This document shows positions 34,436-44,284 of a stretch of DNA of 64,000 nt, piece after piece. The stretch is from an uncultured Roseburia sp. (GTDB taxonomy: Bacteria > Bacillota > Clostridia > Lachnospirales > Lachnospiraceae): positions 38,896-102,895 of the forward strand of contig CALZGM010000009.1 in NCBI GenBank assembly GCA_945787015.1, read 5' to 3'. Below the pieces are notes generated by a model. That model worked only from the letters and a program-made list of their open reading frames with translations, was not told the origin of the DNA and ran no database searches. Numbering within the stretch: the stretch's first letter is position 1; every line of letters begins with the position of its first letter. The position numbers and the translations under genes were made by a program.

Positions 34436-35797
34436 ATGAAATGTTATAATTGTGGAACGCAGCTTAATGCGGGCGTGGTTTGTCCGGGCTGTGGTATGAA
34501 CGTTAGAATATATAAGAAGATTATTATGGCATCCAATGCCTACTATAATGTGGGCTTAGAAAAGGCGAATGTACGTGATTTGTCAGGGGCAATTGACAGT
34601 CTGAAAATCAGTCTGCGGTTTAATAAGATGAACACCGACGCCAGGAATCTGTTAGGTCTGGTATATTTTGAGATGGGAGAGACCGTTCTGGCTTTGACGG
34701 AATGGGTACTTAGCAAGAATTATCAGCCGGAGGATAATCGTGCTAGCCATTATCTGGATCAAATTCAGCATAATAAAGGAAGCCTGGATGCGATTAACCA
34801 GACGATTAAGAAATATAATCAGGCATTACTTTATTGTAAGCAAAACAGCAGGGATTTGGCAATTATTCAGTTAAAGAAGGTGCTGGCTTTAAATCCTAAA
34901 CTTGTTGCAGGACATCAGCTGTTGGCGCTGTTGTATATTCAGGAGGGCAAATTTGACCTTGCAAAGAAGTCCCTTCGTAATGCGGGTAAAATAGATGTAA
35001 ATAATAAGTTGACACTACGATATTTAAAGGAAGCAAACATTGGCTTGCGTGAGCAGAATCCGAATCGCAAACCAAAGAATGAAGAATTGATTTCTTATCA
35101 GAGTGGTAATGAAACCATTATCCAGCCAAAGTATTTAAAAGATACCTCGGCCTTTGGTACGATTGTCAACATGGTGATAGGCATCATAATCGGTGTTGCA
35201 ATTACATCATTTTTAGTAGTTCCCGGAGTTAGAAGTGTGGCACAGAGTGCTGCAAAGGCAGAGGTTTTAGAGGCGAATAATACAATCTCTTCTAAGAATC
35301 AGACGATTGCATCTTTAGAAGCCCAGATTGAAATGCTCTCCGGACAGATTACTGACATGCAGTTAGATGGTGAGAATACGGTTTCTCAGGTGAATAGTTA
35401 TGACCAGCTTCTTTATGCATATCTAAAGTATGAGGAAGGTGATATGGATATAGCGGGAGATGCTCTGGGAACTGTTGACGAGGAACATTTAAGTGAGAAT
35501 GCCCTACAGATTTATAAAACAATTTATGCAAAGGTAAATGAAGCATATTTGGAGAGTCTGTATACGGATGGGTACCTGGCATACAGCGAGGCGAGATATG
35601 AGGAAGCGATTGAGAATCTAAAAAAAGCGGTTGATCTGGATGAAACCTATCAAAACGGTGCAGCTCTTTATTATCTGGCTCAGGCATATCGTAAAAATAA
35701 TGATTTAGAGAGTGCAAAACCATATTATCAGAAGGTAATTGAACTTTATCCGGATACGGAACGCGCTGCAAATGCAAAGAGATACGTGCAGCAGTAA
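34436..35797 (+). CDS. Zinc-ribbon and TPR membrane protein
   Basis: The 453-residue protein begins with a zinc ribbon (CYNCG...CPGCG, residues 3-22) followed by TPR-like helical repeats (about 35-210). One hydrophobic helix lies near residues 245-265 (MVIGIIIGVAITSFLVV), then a short coiled coil, and another TPR set (about 330-450). It is therefore a single-span membrane protein with TPR domains on both sides, a scaffold-type layout. Function is unknown. It lies just before the sigma-F operon, but a terminator separates them. Confidence 0.75.
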   Translation: MKCYNCGTQLNAGVVCPGCGMNVRIYKKIIMASNAYYNVGLEKANVRDLSGAIDSLKISLRFNKMNTDARNLLGLVYFEMGETVLALTEWVLSKNYQPEDNRASHYLDQIQHNKGSLDAINQTIKKYNQALLYCKQNSRDLAIIQLKKVLALNPKLVAGHQLLALLYIQEGKFDLAKKSLRNAGKIDVNNKLTLRYLKEANIGLREQNPNRKPKNEELISYQSGNETIIQPKYLKDTSAFGTIVNMVIGIIIGVAITSFLVVPGVRSVAQSAAKAEVLEANNTISSKNQTIASLEAQIEMLSGQITDMQLDGENTVSQVNSYDQLLYAYLKYEEGDMDIAGDALGTVDEEHLSENALQIYKTIYAKVNEAYLESLYTDGYLAYSEARYEEAIENLKKAVDLDETYQNGAALYYLAQAYRKNNDLESAKPYYQKVIELYPDTERAANAKRYVQQ

Positions 35798-35816
35798 AAA
35801 AGAATAAGTTTACAAA

Positions 35817-35848
35817 AGACGTCAAAGGATATTTGGCGTCTTTTTTTT
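35817..35848 (+). terminator. Terminator before the spoIIA operon
   Basis: A 10-bp stem AGACGTCAAA / TTTGGCGTCT (one G-U pair) has a 5-nt loop and runs into eight T residues. Confidence 0.9.
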
Positions 35849-35879
35849 ACGCAAGTTGTGGAAAAGGAAGGTAAGACAA

Positions 35880-36203
35880 ATGCAGACAAAATATGAAGTG
35901 CAGGAACCGAATTTGATTGTATGGGTTCCACAAGAGTTAGACCATCATCATGCAGATATTCTGCGGGGGGAGGTGGAGCTGTTGCTTCACATTCATCGTA
36001 TCAGAAATCTGATATTTGATTTCTCGGAGACAGAATTTATGGACAGCTCCGGTATCGGTGTTCTAATCGGAAGAAGCCGTAACCTTGGTTACCAAAATGG
36101 TATCGTGTATGCGAGAAATCTGAATCAGCATGTGGAGAAAATATTTAAGGCTTCAGGTCTTGATAAAATAATTTATATAATTTCGGAGGAAACAAAGCAA
36201 TGA
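35880..36203 (+). CDS. spoIIAA: Anti-sigma F factor antagonist
   Basis: The 107-residue STAS-domain protein releases sigma-F from SpoIIAB when dephosphorylated, in the forespore. The phosphorylation site is in MDSSGIGVLIG at about residues 56-66. I used ATG 35880 after AAGGAAGG, which gives the usual length. The stop overlaps the spoIIAB start by 4 nt (ATGA). Confidence 0.95.
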   Translation: MQTKYEVQEPNLIVWVPQELDHHHADILRGEVELLLHIHRIRNLIFDFSETEFMDSSGIGVLIGRSRNLGYQNGIVYARNLNQHVEKIFKASGLDKIIYIISEETKQ

Positions 36204-36628
36204 AAACAAATCAGATGCAGTTGATTTTTGATGCGCGCTCCGTCAATGAGTGCTTTGCCAGGGTGGCTGTTGCAGCTTTTTTGACGGACTTGAATCCTAC
36301 GCTTGATGAACTGGCAGATATTAAAACAGCCGTTTCAGAGGCGGTTACAAATGCGATTATACACGGATATCAGTCGAAAGAGAACAAGGTACGTCTGTAT
36401 TGTACGGTCTGGGATAATAATGTGGAAATTATTGTGGAAGATGATGGGGTAGGAATAGCAGATGTAAAAAAAGCGATGGAGCCTTTTTATACAACAAAAC
36501 CAGAATTGGAACGTTCCGGCATGGGATTTGCATTTATGGATGCTTTTATGGATGAGCTGGAAGTGACGTCGAAACCGGGAGTGGGTACAAAAGTAGTGAT
36601 GAGAAAACGAATCGGAGCACAGGACTAA
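36200..36628 (+). CDS. spoIIAB: Anti-sigma F factor (serine kinase)
   Basis: This 142-residue GHKL-fold protein binds sigma-F and phosphorylates SpoIIAA with ATP. The N box is EAVTNAIIHGYQ near residue 50, the G1 box is EDDGVGIAD near residue 83 and the G2 box is GMGFAFM near residue 109. Length and order within the spoIIA operon are standard for spore-forming Firmicutes. Confidence 0.96.
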   Translation: MKTNQMQLIFDARSVNECFARVAVAAFLTDLNPTLDELADIKTAVSEAVTNAIIHGYQSKENKVRLYCTVWDNNVEIIVEDDGVGIADVKKAMEPFYTTKPELERSGMGFAFMDAFMDELEVTSKPGVGTKVVMRKRIGAQD

Positions 36629-36633
36629 AATCT

Positions 36634-37365
36634 ATGCGAGATATGTCTGAGCTTATTAAACGGGCACAGGAAGGAGATAAAAGTGCGTTAGACCAGATGA
36701 TTTCAGAAAATCTGGGACTTGTACATAGCATTGTGCGCAGGTTTGAGCACCGGGGATGCGACAGAGAAGAGCTTTTTCAGACCGGCTGTATCGGACTGAT
36801 AAAAGCAATTGAAAATTTTGATTTGTCCTTACAACTGGCATTTTCAACTTATGCGGTTCCGATGATTATGGGAGAAATCAGGCGTTTTCTAAGGGATGAT
36901 GGAATGGTGAAGGTAAGCAGAACCTTAAAGGAAAATGGTTATAAAATTAGTAAAGCCAGAGAACTGCTTGTAAGTGAATTGGGACGGGAACCAAGCCTAT
37001 TGGAAATAGAAGCGTTGACAGAATTGACAAAGGAAGAAATTGTGATGGCAATGGAAGCGAACCGTGAAGTGGAATCTATTTATCAGCCTGTCGCAGGTAC
37101 GGATGGGGATGAGATTTTGCTTGTGGATCAGTTGGGAAATACGTCAGGTATTTACGAAGAACCGGAAAAAGAAGCAGTGTTAAATGAAATACTGGTGGCG
37201 CAATTGATGGAGCTTTTAGATGAACGGGAGCAGCGGTTAATTAAGCTGCGCTATTTTGAAAATAAGACTCAGTGTGAAGTGGCGAAAATAATGGATATGT
37301 CGCAGGTGCAGGTCAGCCGGCTGGAGCGAAAAATACTACTGCGGCTGCGGGAAAAGTTGACGTGA
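36634..37365 (+). CDS. sigF: RNA polymerase sigma factor sigma-F
   Basis: The 243-residue forespore-specific sigma factor directs the first compartment-specific gene programme of sporulation. Region 2 carries FSTYAVPMIMGEIRRFLRDDGMVKVSR near residues 70-96, and region 4 ends in CEVAKIMDMSQVQVSRLERKIL near 213-234. It lies 5 nt after spoIIAB, completing the spoIIA operon. Its presence is firm evidence that the host can form endospores. Confidence 0.96.
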   Translation: MRDMSELIKRAQEGDKSALDQMISENLGLVHSIVRRFEHRGCDREELFQTGCIGLIKAIENFDLSLQLAFSTYAVPMIMGEIRRFLRDDGMVKVSRTLKENGYKISKARELLVSELGREPSLLEIEALTELTKEEIVMAMEANREVESIYQPVAGTDGDEILLVDQLGNTSGIYEEPEKEAVLNEILVAQLMELLDEREQRLIKLRYFENKTQCEVAKIMDMSQVQVSRLERKILLRLREKLT

Positions 37366-37475
37366 TTTTGTCTGTTTTTGCATAAAGTTTAGGGGAGGGT
37401 AGAAATGCAGCAAAAAAAAGTATAATATGTGGATAGAAAAAACAGAAATGATTTGAAGAGAGGAAAACACGGAAG

Positions 37476-38825
37476 ATGAAAACAGAACGTAGTGCAATGG
37501 ATTTGACGCAGGGAAAACCAATTAAACAGATTTTGTTATTTTCTATACCATTAGTCATGGGGACATTATTCCAGCAATTGTACAGTTTTGTGGATACCGT
37601 TATGGTTGGGAGACTCATTAGTACCAATGCATTGGCAGCAGTTGGTGCAGCATACTCCTTAAACTTCCTGACACTTGGTTTTGTACAGGGGGCCTGCGTG
37701 GGCTTTGGCATTCCGCTGGCGCAGAGTATCGGGGCAAAAGATGAAAAGGAATTTAAACGTTATTTTTGGAATGCCGGCTGGCTTTGTATCCTACTTGCGG
37801 TTGGAATGACCATAGTAACGACGCTTGCGGCGGAACCATTGCTTCGTATGGTTCAGACACCGGCGGATATTTTTGAACAGGCAGTTACCTATGTGAGAAT
37901 TATTTTTTTAGGGATTCCGGCAGCCATTCTTTATAACTTTAGTGCAAGTGCATTACGTGCAGTAGGAGATTCGAAGCATCCGTTTTATTTTTTAGTATTT
38001 TCCAGTTTCCTAAATATTGCATTGGACTATGTGTTTATTGTACCGATTCCTTTGGGGGTCGCCGGTGCGGCTTTGGCAACCGTATTAAGCCAATTGGTGA
38101 GTGGTTTATTAAACTTGGGCTGGCTGGTTCTTAAAACAGGATTTTTAAAAGAGAGCGGTGGACTAAAAGGGGTATCCGGCAGACATGTGAAACGGCTATG
38201 TATTGTCGGTTTCCCGATGGGATTTGAATATTCCATTTCTGCAATCGGTGCAATTGTGATGCAGAGTGCCATTAATTCCCTGGGCAGTATCGCTGTTGCA
38301 GGGCAGACTGCAGGCGAAAAAATCCGTCAGATGTTTACGCTTCCGATGGAAAGTGTCGGAATGGGAATGGCAACCTATGTGGGGCAAAATGACGGGGCAA
38401 AACGTTACGACCGCATCAAAGAAGGAATCTTCTCAGGACTTATCATTCAGTGGACCTATTGTATTGTTGTGTGGATTGTGATTTTCTTTGGGAAAGGAGC
38501 ATTTTCTACCCTTGTGCTTGGCGGCGAAGCAGTAGCTGAAACAGCACTTTCTATCCAATACCTGACACATATGAGCGCATTATTTTTTATTCATGGCGCC
38601 CTCATGATTATGCGAAATACCCTGCAAGGCATGGGCTACAGTACGCATGCGGTGCTTAGTGGCGTAGGAGAATTGATTGGACGAAGCGTAGGAGGATTTT
38701 TGGCAACTGCGTGGTTTGGATTCATCGGTATCTGTTACGCAAATCCACTAGCATGGGGCTTTGCACTGATTTATTGTACGATTATGGTGTGCTATTTTCT
38801 TAAAAAAAGATTGAAAAATAAATAA
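37476..38825 (+). CDS. MATE-family efflux transporter
   Basis: The 449-residue protein has about 12 membrane segments and the MATE layout of two homologous halves. It begins MDLTQGKPIKQILLFSIPLVMGTLFQQLYSFVDTVMVGRL, and MVGR is the MATE N-half signature. Such proteins export cationic drugs or metabolites with sodium or protons; the substrate is unknown. GAGAGG precedes the ATG. It is about 28% through the same type as the minus-strand MATE gene at 44285-45619, which shares the KGKPIK...FALPLFIGQLFQ start pattern, so the two are paralogues. Confidence 0.9.
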   Translation: MKTERSAMDLTQGKPIKQILLFSIPLVMGTLFQQLYSFVDTVMVGRLISTNALAAVGAAYSLNFLTLGFVQGACVGFGIPLAQSIGAKDEKEFKRYFWNAGWLCILLAVGMTIVTTLAAEPLLRMVQTPADIFEQAVTYVRIIFLGIPAAILYNFSASALRAVGDSKHPFYFLVFSSFLNIALDYVFIVPIPLGVAGAALATVLSQLVSGLLNLGWLVLKTGFLKESGGLKGVSGRHVKRLCIVGFPMGFEYSISAIGAIVMQSAINSLGSIAVAGQTAGEKIRQMFTLPMESVGMGMATYVGQNDGAKRYDRIKEGIFSGLIIQWTYCIVVWIVIFFGKGAFSTLVLGGEAVAETALSIQYLTHMSALFFIHGALMIMRNTLQGMGYSTHAVLSGVGELIGRSVGGFLATAWFGFIGICYANPLAWGFALIYCTIMVCYFLKKRLKNK

Positions 38826-38859
38826 AATGTGAAATTTTGAAAAAGAAATCTAAAAGCAA

Positions 38860-38888
38860 TTGACAAGTGAAAAATGTACCGATAAAGT
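38860..38888 (+). promoter_or_regulatory. Promoter of the first alarmone synthetase gene
   Basis: A consensus TTGACA (38860-38865) and TAAAGT (38883-38888) are separated by 17 nt. Confidence 0.75.
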
Positions 38889-38924
38889 TGAAGTGTAAAA
38901 AGAAATTTTATGGGGGTACAAAAG

Positions 38925-39722
38925 ATGTACATAAATGGTGTACTTGAACAAAGAAAAGACCAGTTGATTCGACAGAGTCTTCTGTCGGATGAATTTTTAG
39001 ATTTTGTAAAAAGAAACAATATTCCATTTGAGACACTGATTTCTTATTACCGTTGTGCAATCATGGAAGTAGAGACAAAATTTAAAGTATTAAATGAACA
39101 ATATGCACTGCGTTATGACAGAAATCCAATTGAAAGTATTAAATCCAGAGTAAAGTCTTACGATAGTTTGCTGAAAAAGATTCGAAAGAAAAATATACCA
39201 TTGACCTTAGAAGCCATTGAAGAACAGATTTGGGATGTGGCAGGAATTCGGGTCATCTGTTCTTTTCAGGATGACATTTATTTGCTGGCAGACTGCTTGC
39301 TGCAACAGGATGATATTAAGCTAATCGAGATTAAGGACTATATTAAGAATCCAAAGCCGAACGGTTATCGCAGCCTGCACTTGATTGTAGAAATTCCGAT
39401 TTTTTTGCAGGATGAGAAACGAAATGTAAAGGTAGAGGTGCAGCTTCGTACGATTGCGATGGACTCTTGGGCCAGCTTAGAGCATAAGCTGAAATATAAA
39501 AAGAATTTACCGGCGGAGCAGTTGGAAAAGATTTCAGATGAGTTAAAACATTGTGCTGATATCAGCGCAGAACTGGATGCCCGTATGCAGACAGTACGAA
39601 TGGATATTTATAAGGATGGAAATCCAACCAAATACGAGGATATGCCACTTAAGGTACCGAATTTGCCGGTAATGCCTCAGAATCCGTTGATGGGATTGTT
39701 GGGAGATAACCAGAAAAATTAG
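38925..39722 (+). CDS. Small alarmone (p)ppGpp synthetase, copy 1
   Basis: The 265-residue protein is a synthetase-only RelA/SpoT homologue of the RelQ/YjbM type. The core lies at about residues 85-210 and contains DVAGIRVICSF, KDYIKNPKPNGYRSLHL and VEVQLRTIAMDSWASLEHKL, with residues for ATP and GDP/GTP binding. There is no HD hydrolase domain and no regulatory C-terminus. I used ATG 38925, which has GGGGG about 8 nt before it; the ATG at 38910 overlaps that box. It stands directly before an ABC exporter pair, and a second copy lies at 58003. Confidence 0.88.
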   Translation: MYINGVLEQRKDQLIRQSLLSDEFLDFVKRNNIPFETLISYYRCAIMEVETKFKVLNEQYALRYDRNPIESIKSRVKSYDSLLKKIRKKNIPLTLEAIEEQIWDVAGIRVICSFQDDIYLLADCLLQQDDIKLIEIKDYIKNPKPNGYRSLHLIVEIPIFLQDEKRNVKVEVQLRTIAMDSWASLEHKLKYKKNLPAEQLEKISDELKHCADISAELDARMQTVRMDIYKDGNPTKYEDMPLKVPNLPVMPQNPLMGLLGDNQKN

Positions 39723-39734
39723 AGGGAGACCGGT

Positions 39735-40436
39735 ATGGCATTTATCGAGTTTATAAATATTTCAAAAGTATATCAGACAGGAGAAACCAGTATCAAAGCA
39801 CTGGATGAGGCCAGTTTTTTTGTGGAAAAGGGAGAATTGGCAGTTATTTTAGGTTCCTCCGGAGCGGGAAAGACAACTGCACTTAATATTTTAGGTGGAA
39901 TGGATGTGCCAACCAGCGGACAGATTCTTGTAGATGGAAATGACATTACAAAGTATAACAGAAAGCAGCTGGTAGGCTATCGCAGAACGGACATTGGTTT
40001 TGTGTTCCAGTTCTATAATCTGGTTCCCAATTTGACTGCATTAGAAAACGTGGAATTGGCAGTTCAGGTTTGTAAAGATGCGTTGGATGCTTCTGAGACC
40101 TTGAATAAGGTAGGACTTTCAGAGCGAAAAAATAACTTCCCGGCACAGCTTTCAGGAGGGGAGCAGCAGCGTGTATCCATTGCAAGAGCCCTGGCGAAGA
40201 ACCCTAAGCTTCTGCTTTGCGATGAGCCCACAGGTGCTCTGGATTATAATACGGGGAAGCAGATTTTGCAGTTGTTACAGGATACTTGTCGGAAAGAAAA
40301 TATTACGGTACTTTTGATTACACACAACTCAGCAATTGCACCAATGGCGGATCGTTTGATTCGATTTAAGAGCGGAAAGGTAATCGAGATGACGAAAAAT
40401 GATCATCCGATGTCAATTGCAGATATTGAGTGGTAA
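39735..40436 (+). CDS. ABC transporter ATPase (MacB/LolD-like)
   Basis: The 233-residue protein is an ABC ATPase of the MacB/FtsE-related export class. Walker A is GSSGAGKTT near residue 40, the signature is LSGGEQQR near 138 and Walker B is [12 protein letters not shown] near 158. It starts 12 nt after the synthetase gene and overlaps the leader of the permease gene, with which it forms one exporter. Confidence 0.93.
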   Translation: MAFIEFINISKVYQTGETSIKALDEASFFVEKGELAVILGSSGAGKTTALNILGGMDVPTSGQILVDGNDITKYNRKQLVGYRRTDIGFVFQFYNLVPNLTALENVELAVQVCKDALDASETLNKVGLSERKNNFPAQLSGGEQQRVSIARALAKNPKLLLCDEPTGALDYNTGKQILQLLQDTCRKENITVLLITHNSAIAPMADRLIRFKSGKVIEMTKNDHPMSIADIEW

Positions 40437-40447
40437 CGAGGAGTGGA

Positions 40448-43400
40448 ATGAGAGCATATAGGAAGGATATCATTCGCTCGATTATAAAAGGACGGAAGCG
40501 CTTTTTTGCACTAATGATGATTACAGCACTTGGCGTTTGTATGTTAGGCGGCATAAAGGCGGGATGCGATGACTTAAGATATTCGGCGGATGCATTTTTT
40601 GATGAACAAAATTTATATGATATTTCCATTGTTTCTACGTTGGGATTAACGGAAGAAGACATTGATGCTGTTTCAAAACTGGAAGGGATAGAGGCAGTAG
40701 AAGGAGCCTACACGGAAGATGTGTACACCGAGCTTTCGGATGGTTCCAGAAAACAGGCAACCATGAAGGTTTTAAGCGAAAAGGGAATCAATGTTCCGTA
40801 TTTACTGGAAGGAGAAGTTCCGGATACTGCATCGGAAATTCTGGTGACCGAAAAGTATATCCATGAATCCGGAAATAAGATAGGGGACATTGTTTCTATC
40901 GAAGAAAAGACCGGTACAGAGGACGAAGAAGACCCTAATTTTGTCTTTCATCGTTTTGTAATATCCGGCGTAGCAATTGATGTAACCGATGTTAATAGCA
41001 CAGAAGGTGTGGTTGCATTTCGAAACAATGCTACAACAGATTATATCTTTTATGTATATAAAGATGCAGTAAACTCAGATATTTATACTGCAATGTATCT
41101 GACTTTGGAGGGGACAGATGAACTTGCATGTTACTCAGACGCATATGAGCAAAAAGTAGATGAAATTGTAACGCTGTTGGAAGATGAGATAAAAGAAGAC
41201 AGAGAGCGTGCCCGCTATGATAAGGTAACAGGGGATGCGCTAAAAGAAATCGCAGATGCAGAAGAAGAAATGTGGGAAGCTTTTGACGAGGCGGAAGAAG
41301 AAATTGCAGATGCGAAACAGAAAATCGAAGATGGCTGGATGGAAGTGGCGGATGGCGAGAAAGATTTGACCCAAGCAGAGCGTGATCTGATAAAGGGTGA
41401 GCGGGAGCTTTCTAAGAACGAGCGCAAATTGGATCGTGCAGAAGCGGAATATCAGGAAGGGTTATCTCAGTATGAGGATGCGAAAGCTCAGTTGGATGCA
41501 GGCGAAGAAGCATTGGATGATGCGGAGGCTACGCTAAATGAGTCGGAAAAGCAGTTGAATGAATCCGAAGCGCAGCTGGATGAGACATATCCGCAGATGA
41601 TTGCCTATATTGACAATCAGATTGTGCTGAAACAGATTGAAATTGCGGAGGCAGAGGCTTCCGGGGCAAGTCAGGAAAAAATTGATGCATTAAATACAGA
41701 ACTTACACAATTGCAGGAGTCAAGAGCTTCCATGATAGAAGAGGAAGCAAATGCCAGAGAAGAAATTGCAAACGGCCGGACGGAAATTGCAAAAGGCCGT
41801 GAAGAGATTAAGAAAAAAAGAGCAGAACTGGCAGACGGACGTGCGGAATTGGCGGAAGCAAAGGCTGAAATTGATGATGCCAGAAAACAGCTGGATGATG
41901 GCTGGGCAGGACTGGAAAAAGGCTGGGATGATTTAACGACTGGTGAACAGAAACTTTATGATGGTCGTGATGAAATTGAGAGTGCAAAAAAAGAACTGGA
42001 AGACGGCCAACTGGAATTAGAGGAACAGGTTGCAGAATTTGAAGCGGAAAAGGCAGATGCCTTAGAAGAAATTGTGGATGCGAAGCAGAAGGTTGCGGAC
42101 TTAAAGATGACCGAGTGGTATATCACTACAAGAACTTCTTTGGGAGGATATAGCACGATTAAAACGGATGCAGACTGCATTGAGGCAATTGGGAACGCGT
42201 TTCCGATTCTGTTTCTTACAATTGCTATTTTAATCAGCCTTACTACAATGAGCCGTATGATTGAAGAAGAACGGGGACTGATTGGAACCTATAAAGCACT
42301 GGGCTTTTTTGACAACGAGATTCGCCGAAAGTACATGATATATGCTTTGATTGCCTGTATCATGGGCGGTATCTTAGGGGATATTTTAGGATACATCGTA
42401 TTACCGGAGATTTTGTTTTATGTATTTAGTGTCATGTATCAGCTGCCGACGTATATTCTGGGATTTAATTATCTCTATGGAATTGGCGGAATCATCCTGT
42501 TTATTGTGGGAATTGTAGGAGCAGCATATCTGTCATGCAATTCTGTTTTAAAAGGAATGCCGGCGATGCTGATGCGGCCGAAGGCACCAAGCCATGGCTC
42601 AAGAGTGCTTTTGGAACGGATTACACCGGTTTGGAGCAAATTGTCATTTTTGAATAAGGTAACAGCGCGAAATCTGTTCCGATACAAAAAGCGTTTGTTT
42701 ATGACGCTCTTTGGTATTGCAGGATGTATGGCATTATTGCTTGCAGGGTTTACCATTAAGGATACAGTTACGGGACTGATGCCGCTTCAGTATGAGGAGA
42801 CTTATCGTTATGATGCTATCGTGATTGCAGAGGATAATGATAAGATGCTGACCTATTTGGAAGAGGAACCAATCGTTCGTAAGTATCTGAATATGATGAT
42901 TACAAACGTAAAGATTATTGTAGAAAACGGGAAAGAAGAGACCGTTCAGCTGGTGATTATTCCGGAGGATGAAAAGATTTCGCAGTTCATTCGTCTGTAT
43001 GATGAAGAGGGCGAGCGGGTAAAACTGGCAGATGACGATGTATTTATAACAAAAAATTTAAGTATGGTAGTCGGATTTGAAGAGGAAGATTTTGTGATTC
43101 TTCAGACACTTGATTTAGAGCAGGCTGATGTAGAAGTGACAAAGATTGTCATGAATTATCTGGGAAATAGTGTTTACATGACGCAGTCCATGTATGAAGA
43201 ATGCTTTGATGCTGCCTTTGAACCGAATGCAGCCTATATTCTCTTAAGGGGGGATTGCCCGGGACAGGATGCCTTTTTGGATGAAATGGAAGAAAAAGAC
43301 GGAATTCTTTCTGCAATGGGACGAAGAAATATGCAGGAGGGCTTTGACGGAGCGTTCCGAATTATTAATCTGGTTGTGTATATTATTATTGTTTTGGCAG

Positions 43401-43765
43401 CTGCGTTGGCGTTTGTCGTATTGTTTACTTTGGCAGCGACCAATATTTCAGAACGTGAAAGGGAACTTGCAACCATTAAGGTTTTGGGCTTTTTCGATGC
43501 AGAAGTGCATGCCTATGTAAATAAAGAAACCCTGATTTTGACCGGACTTGGTATTTTGCTTGGTATGCCGCTTGGTAAGATGCTGGGAATCTGGCTGATG
43601 GCAGTTCTTGAAATGCCATCAATATATTTCTATCCAAATCTTTACCCGAAAAGTTATTTGTATGCAGCAGCCCTGTCGATTAGTTTTGCATTCATTGTAA
43701 ATTTGATGACAAATAAGACGTTGAGCAAAATTGATCCGGTGGAAGCACTTAAGAGTGTAGAGTAG
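40448..43765 (+). CDS. FtsX-like ABC permease with coiled-coil insertion
   Basis: The 1105-residue permease has an N-terminal membrane helix, an extracellular MacB-like periplasmic-core region, and two FtsX-type membrane blocks (near residues 585-700 and 970-1090). A long helical heptad-rich insertion lies at about 250-550 (AEEEMWEAFDEAEEEIADAKQKIEDG and similar runs). Similar inserts occur in other large Firmicute FtsX permeases. I used ATG 40448 after GAGGAG; a GTG at 40430 is in frame but lies over the previous gene. The substrate is unknown; peptide or lipid handling is possible. Confidence 0.88.
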   Translation: MRAYRKDIIRSIIKGRKRFFALMMITALGVCMLGGIKAGCDDLRYSADAFFDEQNLYDISIVSTLGLTEEDIDAVSKLEGIEAVEGAYTEDVYTELSDGSRKQATMKVLSEKGINVPYLLEGEVPDTASEILVTEKYIHESGNKIGDIVSIEEKTGTEDEEDPNFVFHRFVISGVAIDVTDVNSTEGVVAFRNNATTDYIFYVYKDAVNSDIYTAMYLTLEGTDELACYSDAYEQKVDEIVTLLEDEIKEDRERARYDKVTGDALKEIADAEEEMWEAFDEAEEEIADAKQKIEDGWMEVADGEKDLTQAERDLIKGERELSKNERKLDRAEAEYQEGLSQYEDAKAQLDAGEEALDDAEATLNESEKQLNESEAQLDETYPQMIAYIDNQIVLKQIEIAEAEASGASQEKIDALNTELTQLQESRASMIEEEANAREEIANGRTEIAKGREEIKKKRAELADGRAELAEAKAEIDDARKQLDDGWAGLEKGWDDLTTGEQKLYDGRDEIESAKKELEDGQLELEEQVAEFEAEKADALEEIVDAKQKVADLKMTEWYITTRTSLGGYSTIKTDADCIEAIGNAFPILFLTIAILISLTTMSRMIEEERGLIGTYKALGFFDNEIRRKYMIYALIACIMGGILGDILGYIVLPEILFYVFSVMYQLPTYILGFNYLYGIGGIILFIVGIVGAAYLSCNSVLKGMPAMLMRPKAPSHGSRVLLERITPVWSKLSFLNKVTARNLFRYKKRLFMTLFGIAGCMALLLAGFTIKDTVTGLMPLQYEETYRYDAIVIAEDNDKMLTYLEEEPIVRKYLNMMITNVKIIVENGKEETVQLVIIPEDEKISQFIRLYDEEGERVKLADDDVFITKNLSMVVGFEEEDFVILQTLDLEQADVEVTKIVMNYLGNSVYMTQSMYEECFDAAFEPNAAYILLRGDCPGQDAFLDEMEEKDGILSAMGRRNMQEGFDGAFRIINLVVYIIIVLAAALAFVVLFTLAATNISERERELATIKVLGFFDAEVHAYVNKETLILTGLGILLGMPLGKMLGIWLMAVLEMPSIYFYPNLYPKSYLYAAALSISFAFIVNLMTNKTLSKIDPVEALKSVE

Positions 43766-43768
43766 AAA

Positions 43769-44283
43769 AAGAGGGCTTCTTTTATTCTATATAATTAGAT
43801 TTTTGAGAAGGAAAAGAGGTTATCTATGTAACGAATTTGTGCTCATGAAAAAAGCGTGAAATATCACTTCTCTTTCTCTGAAAATAGGATGATTTATGTT
43901 CGCTAAAGGTTTGACAAAAATAAAATGTCATCCGTATAGATACGGACATCTCCTTTTGCAACTTCCTTAGAAACGCTTGCAGGCTCATTTGGGCAAAACG
44001 TAATCCGGCGGACGACACCCATTTTCGGGAGCCGGATTTTATATCGATTTTGTCAAAATGAGCCTATTAGCGGTTCTTAGGAAGTTGCAACGGGATGTTC
44101 GTACTATACGGATGACATTTTCGATTTTTGTCAAAGCCGTTAGCGGACACAAAACTTTATTTCAGAGAAAGAGAAGGACATTTCTACGCTTTTTTCAAAG
44201 AGCACAAATTTCATTTACATAGATAACCTCTTTTTCTTTCAAAAATTCTAACAGTATAAAATAAAAAGAAGCCGTCTTCTTCT
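43769..44283. repeat. Giant imperfect palindrome between convergent genes
   Basis: Nearly the whole gap is one inverted repeat. Left arm about 43769-44010 matches the reverse complement of right arm about 44032-44283, with a short central spacer. Matching blocks include AATCCGGC/GCCGGATT (innermost), TTGCAACTTCCT/AGGAAGTTGCAA, the ATGTCATCCGTATA block and its complement, AGGTTATCTATGTAA/TTACATAGATAACCT, and GGCTTCTTTT/AAAAGAAGCC (outermost). I estimate 80-85 percent identity by eye. It fills the 519-nt gap, holds no gene, and could act as a two-way terminator. Confidence 0.9.
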
Positions 44284-44284
44284 A

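Noticed and set aside
35349-35825. 158-codon minus-strand frame inside the TPR gene
   Set aside because: Histidine/proline-rich shadow of a repeat-containing gene.
43769-44283. Insertion sequence with terminal inverted repeats
   Set aside because: The inverted repeat covers the full length, with no transposase gene and no target-site duplication that I can see.
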